DNA from: Rapana venosa
Taxonomy: Eukaryota; Mollusca; Gastropoda; Neogastropoda; Muricidae
DNA: 64,000 nt
Assembly: GCA_028751875.1 (NCBI GenBank)
Contig: CM054138.1
Span: 38,163,336-38,227,335, forward strand
Direction of reading: 5' to 3'
Shown here: positions 10,024-21,194 of the stretch, piece after piece
Position numbering within the stretch: position 1 is the stretch's first letter
Layout of the letters: each line of letters begins with the position of its first letter
Translations under genes and position numbers: made by a program
Notes under the pieces: generated by a model
Seen by the model: the letters and a program-made list of their open reading frames with translations, nothing else
Database searches by the model: none
Told to the model about the DNA's origin: nothing

Positions 10024-10562
10024 TCACTGTTCACTGGTCCCGTAACCCGCCAGGGTCGTAGGGGCGCTGCATGGTGGACGAACGGTGGACCAGCTGGCTC
10101 CACTTATCGCGGTCGTGGGCGAGTGCTTGGGTGACACTGAAGTCCTCCCCTGTCCAATCACGGATGTCGTCGGCCCACTTTCTCCTCTGTCTTCCCCGTC
10201 TTCTCTTCCCCTGGACTGTTCCTTTGCAGGATGGTCTTTGCAAGTCCTTCTGAGCGTGTTACGTCCCATACCATCTGATTTTCCCTCTTTTTTCCCGGGG
10301 TCAGTAGGTCTTCATAGTCCCGCACTTGTTGAGTGATCATTCTGCGGACTTCATTGTTGGTAAACAGGGTCCTGTATGAGATGCCAAGGAGCCTTCTGAG
10401 GCATCTCATTTCTACTGCTTGGATCCTCCTTTGTAGGTCTGCGTTCAGTGTCCATGCCTCACATGCGTAAAGCATGATTGAGGTGACTAGCGCGTTTAGT
10501 AACTTCACCTTGGTTCCGAGGGGGATGTTTCTGTCTCTCCATATGGTCTTCAGTCTTGCCAT
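10024..10562 (-). pseudogene. RTE C-terminal domain (frameshifted)
   Basis: The frame from 10562 reads MARLKTIWRDRNIPLG, LLNALVTSIMLYACEAWTL, DLQRRIQAVEMRCLRRLLGIS and VTRSEGLAKTILQ. A second frame carries the basic GKRRRGRQRRKWADDIRDWTG block near 10155-10215. This layout matches the C-terminus of BovB/RTE polyproteins. The ends SQLVHRSSTMQRPYDP and GGLRDQ are just before the 3' UTR. Confidence 0.82.
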
Positions 10563-10814
10563 TGCTGCTGCTGTTTGTGCCGCTCTTGCTAGGATTTCGG
10601 TCTACGATCCCTCCTTACTTATGATGCTCCAAGGTAATTGAAATGGTCAACTGTCTCCAGTTCTTTTCCGCTGAGATGATTTTGGTGGTGATTGGCTGGG
10701 CACTGTTTTGACATGAGCTTGGTTTTCTTGGCGCTGATTTCCTGCCTATCGTGAGGATATTTCGCCCAGTTGCTTCACAAGGTTGGCCATTCCTCTTCAT
10801 TTCCTGCCAGACCG

Positions 10815-11594
10815 TCAAGTCATCGCAAACCTGAGGTTGGTGATTGTTCGCCCTCCAATGCTGACTGTGCCTGTGTGGTCTTCCAAGGCGTCAGTCATGA
10901 TGCGTTCGAGGAAAATGTTAAACAGTGTCGGCGACAGCAGACATCCCTGTCGGACCCCAACTGAGGTACGGGACCATTCCCCTACCGTGCCCTGTACGAG
11001 TACTGCACTGGTGGCCGTTGAGTAGAGTTCCTTGATGGTGTGGATCAGCTTCTGGCCCATGTTGAATTTGTTCATGGTGGCCCACAGAGCGTCATGCTCT
11101 ATCGAAGGCCTTCTTAAAACAATGAAGACGGGAAATGTCTTGTTGATGCTGGCTGTATTTCTCACACAAAACCCCTCAGGTTGAATATCTGTTCGTGGTG
11201 CTTCTATTTGGGCGGAAACCGGCCTCTCTTCGGCGATGATCTTTTCTGCCTGTGGGTTTCAGCCTGTTCATGATCATTTTTCAGCATGACTTTACTGGCA
11301 TGACTTATGGGGATGTTTGTCCTGTAGTTTTGGCACTGCTGGAATTTCCTTTCTTGGGGAGATGATGATGAGTGATTGGGTCCATGGTGAAAGGCCACTC
11401 TCCGGTCTGCCAGATCTTGTTGAAAGATACTTGAAAGGGATGTCTGTCACTGCTTCTCCCCCGTGTTGGATCAGCTCTGCTGGGATGTTGTCGATTCCTG
11501 CTGATTTTCCTTTCTTCAGCGATCTAATTGCTACTTCTACTTCCTCGTGTAGAATTGGGAAGTTGTCTTTAATTCGATGAGGCTTGGCTTGCAA
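10815..11594 (-). pseudogene. RTE reverse transcriptase palm/fingers (frameshifted)
   Basis: The N-terminal block has LHEEVEVAIRSLKKGKSAGIDNIPAEL. The second block has ALWATMNKFNMGQKLI, SAVLVQGTVGEWSRTSVGVRQGCLLSPTLFN, then IGGRTITNLRFA followed at once by MT and a stop. In related copies this reads NLRFADDIDG, so a small deletion removes the catalytic Asp-Asp. The DFKKAFDR region is broken. Confidence 0.82.
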
Positions 11595-12053
11595 GTACGC
11601 TGGTGTCGCCTAGCGTCCCGATGATTGTTTGAGTTCGGAACAGTATTCTGTCCATCTGCCCAACGATTTCCTTTCTTTTCTGTTAGGCAATTCCCTTCTT
11701 TGTCCTGGATGTTACTGACTCTTGCCTGTTTCGTTTGGTGAGCTCTTTCACAATCTGGTATGCTCTTCTGCTATTATTCTTTGTCAGGCTCTCTTCGATT
11801 TCTGTACATTGTTTCTCTATCCATTCCTCCTTGGTCTTCCTCATTCCCCTGATCTTCTTGTTTACTTCTCTGTACTCAAAATGCTCCTGTAGTGTTCTTG
11901 CTTTTTCTTCAGGTCTCGTCTTTTGTCACACATATTCAAATTTCATCTGTGACCCATGGTTGTGTTTTTCGGCGATGTTTGCCAAGGAGTATGCTTGCTG
12001 TCTCAGTCATCACTGTGTTAAAACTGATTTGGGCATCGTTTTCGGCATCTTCT

Positions 12054-12957
12054 TCAAGTGCCAGCAGTGGTGCGAATTTCCCTCCTATTGTTGCTTGGAA
12101 GGACTCGGCGATGGTGGGGCCCTTCAGTCGTCCAGGTTGAACTTGAGTCTGGTGTTCTTTGTCTTATTGATCTCTTCAATCGGACTCTAAAGTTCAGGAG
12201 CACGAGGTCATGATCGCTGCCCATGTCTGCACCTGGGAATGTCCTCGTCTTGGCTCTGTTGATGCCAGATCGAAACCGGTTCTGCACCAGGATGTAGTCA
12301 ATCTGGTTGTGATGGATCCCATTGGGTGCATGCCATGTCCAGCGTCGGGATGCCTTGTGTTCTCCAAGGGTATTGGCGAGCACCGTGTCGTTGTAGCTGG
12401 CAAATTCCAGTTGTCGGAGTCCTCGAGGGACCGCAGAATTTGTTCCAGTCTTTCAGTGCGTCTCCGCCCACCTTGGCGTTCCAGTATCCCTGGATGATCA
12501 AGATGTCTTTCTTGTTCATCTTATCGATGATGCCCTGTAGTTGGTTGTAGAATTCCTCTACGACTTCATCATCTTGATCCGTTGTTGGTGCGTAGGCTTA
12601 ATCACTGTGATGTTGAAGGGGCTGCCCTGAGGCGGATGGCCATAAGCCGGGTGTTTACTGGGTAGTTTTCCTATTACCAAGTTCCCTTTATGTTCTTGTT
12701 GACAAACATACCTACGCCATTGATATGCTTGTCCTGCTCCCCGCTATAGTGGAGCATATGACCCTCGTCAGTATGGTGTTCAAACGTGCCTTTCCATCGA
12801 CCTCACAGAGACCTACCGATGCTAGGTGTACCTGTCCAGCTCGTATAGCAGTTCTTGGAGTTTCCTTTTTGGGCCAACTTCTGACGTTCCACGTTGCGAT
12901 GGTAATGTAGTCCCTTCCTCTGATTTTTGTTGTAGGGGTTCCAAACCCGTAGCACAC
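12054..12957 (-). pseudogene. RTE endonuclease domain (frameshifted)
   Basis: The pieces cover the whole AP-like endonuclease: ATWNVRSW (normally TWNVRTL), GLCEV, GYWNAKVGG (normally GDWNAKVG, so the Asp is lost), TWHAPNG, NQIDYILVQNRF, TRTFPGADMGSDHDLV. The SDH motif is intact. At least three frame changes separate these blocks. In a live element this domain nicks target DNA to prime reverse transcription. Confidence 0.82.
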
Positions 12958-13190
12958 TTGGCGCCTCCGCCCTGGTGGCAGACGGAAGGCGCGGTCCTTG
13001 TTGACCCGGGCGGCGCCCTATCCGGTATATTCTTTATTTTTGTCCATTCCATATAGCGTGTCTTGGGCAAAAGTAGCCTGGCGGCGCCCATCTCTCTCCA
13101 GGCGTGATTTTTGGGTTGGGTTGACTCCCCACATGTCACAGGTGGTACCGGGTTACATGGTTACCGGTAGCAGAGGACACTTCTGACCTG

Positions 13191-14555
13191 ACCATAGTAA
13201 AAGATGACACACAAAACCAAGGTAAAATAAACGATTCCAAGCATAGCTGCACTGAGTAAAAGAAACTATACTAGCTAAACTTAATCAAAAGGATACTTTT
13301 AAAAAGAAGTAACCTAACAAAGCAAAACGCTTTCCCCTGTATTTGAGAGGACAAGCAGGATTTTGAACAGGCTAAACTCAGACCCAAGTGTCTTCATTAC
13401 TGTTGATAAAACAAACAAATATGCACACAAATAATCACACACACAAACCGCTCCCCCCCCTATCCCCCAAAGTAAAAGTATATGGAATATATGGAGTATT
13501 TCTTTTCTATGCGATAAAGTGCATAAAAAGTCACAAAACGCATGGCTTGCTTATACAAATAAAACAGCCCATTACTTAAGATATCCCTTGTTTATTTCAA
13601 GATATCAAATGCAAATAAATTATAGCTGGTGCTGTTTTATGGAATGTGTTATGCTTTGAACCGTTACTTTTTGTCCGATCTGAGAGCAACACACATCACT
13701 GGAAGCTTTCTTCTTACTCGTCTCAGCGCAGCCCACACTGTAAACTTGCCTTTCTTCTACAACGCCAGTTCGGAGCATTTTCTAAACTAGCTAATCATTT
13801 TTTTACAGGCAGAACAAATATCAAATATTTGTGCAGGATTCTACATGTCACACAAGATGTTCTACATTCATCAAAGTCTTATTTTGTTTCAGATGCCAAA
13901 TTTGCATTTGGACGTCTGTATCCAATGTAATTTTTTGAAGACGTGTAAACAAAGGACAACTTTCGAAACGTCTTCATTCACCCACACAACACTTAAGATA
14001 TATCAATACGAATGTAGAAAACGTTTTTCAACGGTTTATTTTTGACGCCCAAATTGCACATCTCAAAAGCTTTTCATGGCGACCTGTGACTGTCTATCCG
14101 CTCTTGTTAATTTCAGCCCCAAACTGGTGTCTTGTAGAATCGATATAAATTCAGTATAAGCTCGTTTCACTTTACGACAAATTTCAAGTGTCATCTGTCC
14201 AATTTCTAAAAACAACTTTCATACAGGTTGTTGTACCTTTTCACAATGGCATGCATGATTATCGTTCTGCATCACACCAAACAATGATTATGTTGTCTCT
14301 GGGAATTCAAGAGCTTTAAAAGAAAAGACAAACGTCTGTCTTTCAATGCAGGTCTCATGGGGATGCCTGTCAGTATACATCCCTATCTTCTGGAAATTTT
14401 GTGCTAGGAATTCCATCTTTTCTATCCTTCTCTTTATTTCTGTCTTTTCAGTCCCGTCATCTCCTTGTCAATTTTTGCCTTCTTTGTTCATTCCCCTGCC
14501 TTTTTCAACAAAGATTTAAAATATAATAATGTTCTCCCACGCTGAAGTCAGTTGC
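13191..14555. other. No recognisable gene
   Basis: Open frames at 13646-13930 and 13845-14045 are short, overlap in different frames and lack recognisable domains. The sequence is of normal complexity and may be unique flanking DNA. I see no splice-site arrangement that would make an exon convincing. Confidence 0.4.
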
Positions 14556-14599
14556 GCTGGACCTGAATTGTCAGGCGCTAACAGTAGTAGCGCAACGCA

Positions 14600-15150
14600 T
14601 TTTCAGTCGAGCTTTATCCACTTTACGGATGCGAGTTTGAGAGTGTTGCTCGAATTACCTAACCAACACCTATAGGTGTCTATATCTCTCCGCCCGGTTG
14701 ACGCCGGGATAAATCATGATAGTAAGTGTAGAGTACAACCCTGGTAAGTAGTCTCAAAGCATATGAACTTCCATAGCAGCATCAATACGTCATTAAAATT
14801 AATCATCATGCAATATATTTTTTTTTAAATGTTCCAGGACCTCAGATTTGGTTTCTCTGTACACTTCTGTGCCTGTGGCAAGTTTGTGTCAAAGCCTTCT
14901 ATGGGAGATGGTCGTTGGAGGGACGTTGTGGTGGTTGCCACCTCGGGTGGGCGATTCACTCAGTCTGGCTCCGCGACTGAGCTAATAGTGTCGTCAGTAG
15001 GGGGCTTAGTAGGTGGTGTCCTTCGTATGTTAGCTCAGAACAGGCCCCACTGAACACCACCAAAGTGACCCAGCAGCAGTGCAGGGCTCCCTTGGCTGGT
15101 GCCCCACGGCGGCCTGAATATTGTCGGCTCCCTGTGGACTTCCGACCCGG
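14600..15150 (+). repeat. Composite dispersed repeat D, copy 1
   Basis: This block matches 62845-63480 over almost its whole length. Shared landmarks are ttacggatgcgagtttgaga, the gttgacgcc... and agtctcaaagcatatg blocks, a poly(A/T) stretch (14816-14828), cctcagatttggtttct, ggtgtcc...tatgtta and accaccaaagtgacccagca. The 62.7 kb copy has a tRNA-like head upstream that is not clear here. No long ORF is conserved between the two, so it looks non-coding. Confidence 0.8.
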
Positions 15151-15162
15151 AGGACGCAACAT

Positions 15163-15490
15163 ATATTTTTTTTTTTATATCGAGGATAATGGAATAAGCA
15201 CTTATAAGCTTTTTTACATCTAGTGCCCGTGTGTACGCGGCTTTGTAAATTGTCATCTGTTCCCACCGGCACACAACGGCCTACTCTTACAAAAAGCAGA
15301 ACAGGATTTTAACGTGTGCGCAAGATGTTCTACGTGCGTTTGCACACGGGGCCTCAGTTTATAGTCTCATCCTAAGGACTTTTTGGGAGAGTGGAGTCTA
15401 CGCTGATGTTATATCCCCTTGAACTGGAATCGGATCCGGGTTGTCAGATTGCGAGCGCAATGTTCTAACCACTATGCTATCCCGTCCCCA
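15163..15490 (-). mobile_element. SINE A, best full-length copy
   Basis: The minus strand begins with a tRNA-like head (ggggacgggatagcatagtg, then gttagaacattgcgctcgca). The B-box-like part is near 15425-15440 (gaactggaatcggatccggg on plus). The middle domain includes cctcagtttatagtctcat (15354-15372 on plus). The tail ends, read on minus, gtgcttattccattatcctcgata. I see this family, whole or partial, in about eight places in the window. Pol III transcription from the head is inferred from the box positions. Confidence 0.85.
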
Positions 15491-15861
15491 TAACGAACCT
15501 GAGTAGGGCTGTGGGAAGAAGATTGAAATGAGCAGCGTGGGGACAGTGGGACGGGAACGTCACAGAAAATGAAGCAGCAAAAAAAAAATAATAATCATGA
15601 GAGAGCTGACGAAAATGTCCACCTGCCAATTAAAAGTGGAAAGCTGCCTTTTCTGAGAAAAAAAAAGATTTAACAGAGTCAGCTTTCCCCACTACCTCCT
15701 TTCCCCCCTTCCCTTCTTTTTTCTCTTCCCCAACCTGACACACTTTTCGCTCATTCGATTACCACGTGTTCACTAGAGGGACATTGCACATTACAGTCTT
15801 TTCACTTGTTTGACAGAGTGCTCCTTCAAGTGTCTCCTTTACTTTTTCCTTCAATATATTC

Positions 15862-15889
15862 TACACACACACACACACACACACAGAGC

Positions 15890-15920
<31 letters not shown>

Positions 15921-16036
15921 CACACATTCTAGAAACAACAGATACATTTGGAACTGCCACACAGGAAGCTTGGAATTCCTGTCTGCGAAAAGGACCGTTT
16001 TGCTTCGTCGCCCTTTATACATTTATAAGAAGTCTG

Positions 16037-16091
<55 letters not shown>

Positions 16092-16293
16092 CTTGCTCGC
16101 GCGCCTGAAGTACATGCTCACTGCAGGGCTGGTGCAGATCAGTCTTGCCATTTTTCTGGCGTCTTATTACATCAGTTGCCTTCTTTCTTTTCAACACTAT
16201 TTTCGGCTTTGTGTCTGTCTGCTCCTTCCCCATCGTTTCACTCGCTCCTATCTGTCAGTGCTTGTCCTGTTGTCTGTCTGTCTGCTGTCTGGG

Positions 16294-16328
<35 letters not shown>

Positions 16329-16375
16329 CTCTCTCCTCTCTCTCTCTCTCTCTCTCTGTGTCTCTCTCTTGTGGA
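15862..16375. repeat. Microsatellite cluster (CA, GA, GT, CTGT, CT)
   Basis: (CA)n 15863-15885, (GA)n 15891-15911 followed by a G run to 15921, (GT)n 16036-16083, and CTGT/CT tracts 16270-16370. Open frames across these tracts are artefacts of the simple repeats. Confidence 0.95.
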
Positions 16376-16514
16376 AGAGCAGCGTTAAAAATGAATTCGA
16401 CTTTCCGTTTTTCAATTCCGTTTCTTGCTGTTGACCGAAACTGCATGATCAGTGAGAATTCAAAGCTGGTTGTTTTGTAAAGAGTGTGCGTCTTCCTAGG
16501 AATAACGTTTTAAA

Positions 16515-16675
16515 AAAAAAGTCATTTTCATCATGGATGATACAATAAAGACCGTTTAAGAAGTCAGTTTCACCATAATTGATAAAATAAAGACAATTCC
16601 ATCATATGTGATCAAATAAAGACTATTTAAAAAGTCATTTCCATCGTAGGTAATACAATAACGACCAAGTAGAAA
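16515..16675 (+). repeat. Four-copy ~40-bp degenerate tandem repeat
   Basis: The unit resembles 'catttycatcatwggtgat' + 'acaataaagac', separated by aagt/agaagt, and occurs about four times (starting near 16523, 16565, 16597 and 16637). Each carries an aataaa-like word, but I see no transcript evidence. Confidence 0.7.
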
Positions 16676-17044
16676 GAAAAAAATCTAAGCTGGTTTCCTA
16701 GAAACCTTCCCCTTACCTCGTGGGTGTATTTTCACTCAGACCCCTATATTTTGGTCTATAACTCAGGAACTGTTCATGCTGCTGTGCTGAAATTTTGTGA
16801 ATTTGTCAATAAACACATGACCTACTCATCTACAAAAAGTTGTTTGTGTTTTTGAAAAAGTGAACTAATAAGCCCCAAGCCTCCCAGTATGTCATGGCTG
16901 TGTACACACCCATACTCTCAAAAAGGCTATAGTCATTATGACATTAAAATGATGTCACTGTCCTGTGAGGCTCCCTACATCCTGGTTGCTAGGACAGTCC
17001 TGTCCTTGTCTGAGAATTTTGCTCCATGCTAAGCTGTGGTCCTT
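16676..17044. other. No recognisable gene
   Basis: Normal-complexity sequence between a short tandem repeat and an RTE LINE; I read no coding motif. Confidence 0.4.
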
Positions 17045-19003
17045 ATCATCCTTATCCCGCAGAGACAATAACCAACAGCTTCAATGCAGCAATGACAGAA
17101 ACAGCAAACAAACTACTTGGCAAGCACCACCAGAAAAACAACAACTGTGGATCACAGATAAAATCCTGGATATGTGTGATAAACGAAGTGAACTGAAGAA
17201 TGTCAAGTAAACAACAGGAGTAGGGGAATACAGAGAGATCAGCAAAAGGATCAAGAAAGACATGGAAAAGGCCAAAGAAGAATGGATTGAGAAACACTGC
17301 TGAGGTATCGAGGAAAATTTGTTTAAAAACAAAAGCAGAGGAGCTTATTAAATTGTGAAAGAGCTCACACAGCAGAAGCATGCAAGAGTCACAAACATCA
17401 AAGACAAATATGGGAACTGCTTCACAGAAGAAAAAGATATCATTAAAAGATGGACAGAAAAATGTTCAGAGCTCTACAACCATCAGACACAAGGTGACCT
17501 CAGCGTACTTACAAGTCAGACTCATCAGAGGATGATGACTTCCCTATCCTTCATGAAGAAGTTGAGGCAGCAATCAAATCACTAAAACATGGGAAAGCTG
17601 TAGGCACTTGCAACATCCCAGCAGAGTTGATCAAACACTGGGGTGGGGGTGGGGTGGGGGAACAACAGTGATAGTGTCTCACAAGAATTTGCAATAAGAT
17701 CTGGCAGATGGTGAGTGGCCAACACCTTGGACCCAATCACTCATTATGCTCCCTGAGAAAGGCAATCCAGCAATGCCAGAACTATCAAATTATCAGCATC
17801 ATAAGTCATGCCAGTAAAGTACTGCTTAAAGTTATCTTGAACAGACTAAAGCCACAGGTAGAACAGATTATTGCCAAAGAACAGGCAGGCTTCCACCCAA
17901 ACAGAACAAATATTCAACCTGTGAGTTCTGTGTGAGAAATACAGCCAGCACCAACAGAAACTGTCCCAGTCTTCATAGACTTCAAAAAGGCATTCGACCG
18001 TGCATGGCATGACGCATTATGGACCACAATGAAGAAGTAGAACATGGGATAAAAAACATCCAGACTATCAAAGAGCTATATGCAAAAGCCACCAGTTGGA
18101 GAATGGTTCCAGACCTCAGTGGGATTCTGTCAAAGCTGTCTCCTGTCACCGACACACTGTTCAATGTCTTCCTTGAGCGTATAATGACTGATGCCTTAGA
18201 AGATCACACTGGTTTGCTGATGACATCAACGGACTGGCAGGAAATAAAAAGGAACTAGCCAACCTAGTGTGACCACATGGACAAAACATCCTCCATATAT
18301 GGCATGGAGATCAGTGCCAAGAAGACAAAACTCATGACAAACAGTGCCCAGCCAACCACTACCAAGATCACAGTCAGTGGAAAAGAACTTGAGGTTGTAG
18401 ATCACTTCTAGTACCTTGGAGCTATTATTAAAAGAAGTTTCAAAGACCGAAATCCTCACAAGAGCTGCACAAACAGTAGCAGCAATGGCGAAGCTCAAGA
18501 CCATCTGGAAATACCGAAGCATCTCTCTCAAGGACCAAGTCAAGCTACTGCACACACTGATCATCTCCACATATCTGTATGCATGCGAAACCTGGACATT
18601 GAATACAGATCTACAAAGGAGGATCCAGGCTATGGAGATGAGATGCCTCAGAAGACTCCTTGGCATTTCATACATGGACCACATTGCCAACGAAGAAGTC
18701 CAACAAACCATCACCCAACAAGTAAAGCACCATGAAGACCTGCTGACCAAAGTCAAGAAAAGGAAGCTCAGATGGCACGACATGTGACAAGATCAGATGG
18801 GCTGTCCAAAACCATACTGCAGGGAACAGTGCAGGGGAAGAGAAGGCGAGGCAGGCCGAAGAAGAAAAAAGCAGACAACATCACTGAATAGACTGGGAAG
18901 AGCTTCTCCACAAACCACGGGAAATGGAGCCAACTTGTGCAATGTTCATCACTGCAGTGCCCTGAGGGCGTTATGGGAGCAGATGAGAGATGAGATGAGA
19001 AGC
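17045..19003 (+). mobile_element. RTE/BovB-like LINE, 5'-truncated, inactive
   Basis: It starts after the endonuclease, in the linker (TITNSFNAAMTETANKLLGK near 17060-17125; DKRSELKNVK). RT parts follow: GKAVGTCNIPAEL near 17590-17630, QNYQIISIISHASKVLLKVI near 17775-17835, VFIDFKKAFDRAWHDALW near 17965-18025. A deletion fuses LEDHTG directly to FADDINGLAG (18195-18240; the FADD codons are intact but in another frame). The C-terminal domain follows (18486-18787). The 3' end carries a GATGA-type short tail (18980-19000). Truncation at the 5' end is the usual outcome of target-primed insertion. The strand is opposite to the RTE at 10-13 kb. Confidence 0.87.
18416..18787 (+). pseudogene. RTE C-terminal domain
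   Basis: A 123-residue open stretch reads MAKLKTIWKYRSISLKDQVK, LIISTYLYACETWTL, DLQRRIQAMEMRCLRRLLGIS, EVQQTITQQVKHHEDLLTKV and KKRKLRWHDM. It is collinear with 10158-10562 on the other strand, so the two are the same family. It ends prematurely before the basic RRGR block, which is seen in another frame at 18836-18870. Confidence 0.85.
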
Positions 19004-19112
19004 TGTGGTGGCCCATGAATTGATAGGCCTAGGCCTGGTACTTTTCAGAGATTGAGGCAGTAAATCAAATGTGTGTGAGTGTGTGTCTGTGTGTTTGTAT
19101 GTCTCTGTGGCA

Positions 19113-19114
19113 TG

Positions 19115-19150
<36 letters not shown>

Positions 19151-20192
19151 ATTTATTCAGTTTTTGCATGCTGTAGGACCCATATGAACACAGTATGAAA
19201 AAGCAACCATGGGTCAGTTGAGGTGATATAATACAGTAAGCATGTAGTCTTTGTTGCAGGCAGGGAAAGAGCTACACGTTTCTGATCTTTAGACATTCAA
19301 TTACATAAACTGTCAGGTTCACAATCAGTTTCTTAGAAGGATTCCTTAAAACCTGATGGAAACCCGTACATTTACGCAAAGCTGCATATTTTGGGCATAT
19401 GAACAAAAAATGATATAAATCTTCAATGGCAGATCCATCACACTGAACACAATAAGGATTTACAGGCGTTTTCTTATAACGTGGAATGCCTTTCAGTGGC
19501 AGTGTATTACTTCTTAATAAGCAAAGTACACACAGTGTTTGGAGGAAACCAAAGTCCTACGTAATGTGCTCTACATAATATATCGGGATAGTAATTCAAA
19601 CAATTGGGATAAGACATCAATGAGTCATGCCAGTTCTGGCTATATATGTCCAAAAGTCTGGTTTTGAAAGTTCTGATAAACAAGGAAGCATCTCCAGTAT
19701 CTTGCATTTCCCAGACATATCCAAACCCATTTTGAACACAACAAAGATTTTACATGAGTTACCCAGTTTCTTCTGCCCATCTGATCATGCTTGAGCAACA
19801 TGAAGAAACCCCCGCATGGGATACTATTTCCAGACATGGCAAAAGTCTGATCCAGTATTTTATCATTTGTGTAAAAGTACAAGTTTATCGGTATCTACCC
19901 TTTCACCCAGACCTCCCATTTTTTACGTCTTTTCCAAAAACCTAAAATCTTTTTACAAATCTTGATTTTACCTTTTCTGTTGTAAATCTACTATATCCCC
20001 AAACCTTGAACCTTAAAAACGAATTGGTTGACTTTGGTGTCAAAAATTCTAAACACGGGGGTGACAGGCGGGGTTTTTTTTTAGTTTTGAAATACAATTT
20101 TTAATCCTGCAACGCTTGAGAGCTGTGCCAGATGTCAATTCAGAGTAGACCCAAACAAGATTCCTATTCATTATTATTAAAAAAAACAACAC
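19113..20192 (-). pseudogene. LINE C-terminal region with CCHC-like motif and 3' end
   Basis: The minus strand gives NRNLVWVYSELTSGTALKR near 20090-20150, VTHVKSLLCSKWVWICLGNA and RYWRCFLVYQNFQNQTFG (19640-19770), then CVQCDGSAIEDLYHFLFICP near 19400-19455. The last is a Cys-x2-Cys...His...Cys arrangement, as in the C-terminus of L1/Nimb-type LINEs. The 3' UTR ends gcaaaaactgaataaatatg followed by the attg repeat. Frames shift several times. Confidence 0.75.
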
Positions 20193-20195
20193 TTT

Positions 20196-20461
20196 TCTTT
20201 TATATCGAGGATAATGGAATAAGCACTTATGCGCATTTTTACATTAAGTCCCCGTGTGCGTAAGATGTTCTGTGCACGTGCATTTTGCACACGGCACCTC
20301 GGTTTATAGTCTCATCTGAAAGACTTTTGGGGAGAGTGGAGTCTGCACTGCTGTTAACTATAGAGGAAATATCCCCTTGAACAGGAATCGAACCCGGGTC
20401 GTCAGATTGCCAGTGCAATGTTCTAACATCTAGCTATCCCCCCCCCCCCCCCCCCCCCCCC
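20196..20461 (-). mobile_element. SINE A copy with internal deletion and C24 run
   Basis: Tail sequence (tatatcgaggataatggaat, 20200-20219) is followed by a middle part shorter than in the 15.2 kb copy. Then come a good B-box-like stretch (aatcgaacccgggtcgtcag, 20386-20405) and the head. The head ends in a run of 24 C (20438-20461) where other copies have a short gggg. It is inserted between two LINE blocks. Confidence 0.82.
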
Positions 20462-20555
20462 AGGGTTCTTTCATGATTTGCTTGCCTGCATAGTACCATT
20501 TTTCACAGTTTTTCGAAAAACCCCCACTGTTTTTGAAAACGACCGCTTTTGTTTT

Positions 20556-20786
20556 GTCGCTTTTATTTATTTATTTTATACCACATTAAGTCACAAGATT
20601 GCTCTGCCGGGCTGCTCTCCCCGGGGAGAGCGCGTCGCCACAAGAGAAGGGCCACCCTTTTTTTTTTGGTCTGCAACTATATTTGTTTCCCTATCAGAGT
20701 GGCTTTTTTCTAAGAATTTTGCCAAGGACAACTCCTTTGTTGCGTGGGTTCTTTTACATGCGCTGAATAATTATGTGCAACACACG

Positions 20787-20817
<31 letters not shown>

Positions 20818-20957
20818 TAGCGCCCAGACCACCACCCATGGTCTAATAGATGGGGGAAAAGTTTCGGGCCCAAACGGGATTTGAACCACCGCACACTTCC
20901 GTCCCGGACTTTTCGCTTTCTAGACAGGCACATTACCTCTAGACCACCGATCCACTT
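20556..20957 (-). mobile_element. SINE B copy 1 (tRNA-headed)
   Basis: The minus strand starts gtggatcggtggtctagagg (A-box-like) and has a B-box-like ggttcaaatcccg near 20875-20890. The middle domain includes, on plus, gggacctcggtttatcgtct (20790-20809) and a ccaaggacaactcctttg block. A second copy is at 52063-52470. The flanks are LINE RT blocks that read across (..CKWGLKV before, ..KAVVFKN after), so this is a later insertion. Confidence 0.85.
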
Positions 20958-21190
20958 TTAGACCCCATTTGCAGCAGTACTTTTCAAGACAATTAATTTT
21001 CTTTTGTAAATCACCAACAGAATCTGACAGCAAAGCAATGTCATCAGCATACAGCAAAAGAACTACGCTGAGTTGGCTGTTCAATAAATCTATGCCATGG
21101 ACACCACACAGACTCATTTGAACTTCTAAGTCAGACAGAAGTATTGAGAACAACAAGAAGCTCAGAATATATCCCTGTTTCACTCCAGAT
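20956..21190 (-). pseudogene. LINE RT catalytic block (YADD intact)
   Basis: The frame reads VKQGYILSFLLFSILLSDL, then VVLLLYADDIALLSDSVGDL and YCCKWGLKV. The second and third catalytic aspartates (YADD) are intact. The block is cut at one side by SINE B and at the other by an RTE fragment with a GATA tail. Confidence 0.85.
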
Positions 21191-21194
21191 CTAT

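Larger units (their letters stand above)
10013..13190 (-). mobile_element. RTE/BovB-like LINE, near full length, inactive
   Basis: Read on the minus strand from 13190. First is a 5' part with an N-terminal extension (GGGAKCATGLEP near 12950-12985), also present in the RTE at 32.4-35.6 kb. An AP-type endonuclease follows (ATWNVRSW near 12880; GYWNAKVGG near 12465-12490; QIDYILVQNRF near 12280; GADMGSDHDLVL near 12215). After the linker comes the RT (KKGKSAGIDNIPAEL near 11480-11520; VGVRQGCLLSPTLFN near 10925-10965). The C-terminal domain (LYACEAWTLNADLQRRIQAVEMRCLRRLLGIS near 10390-10470; GLAKTILQ near 10235) follows, then a 3' UTR. The 3' end is a CAGTGAA short tandem repeat (10018-10036 on plus: gttcactgttcactg), typical of RTE. 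Multiple frameshifts and a deletion in FADD make it inactive. Confidence 0.88.

Noticed and set aside
13646..13930. 94-residue open frame as a possible host exon
   Set aside because: No domain, no convincing splice sites and no second copy; length is within chance for this composition.
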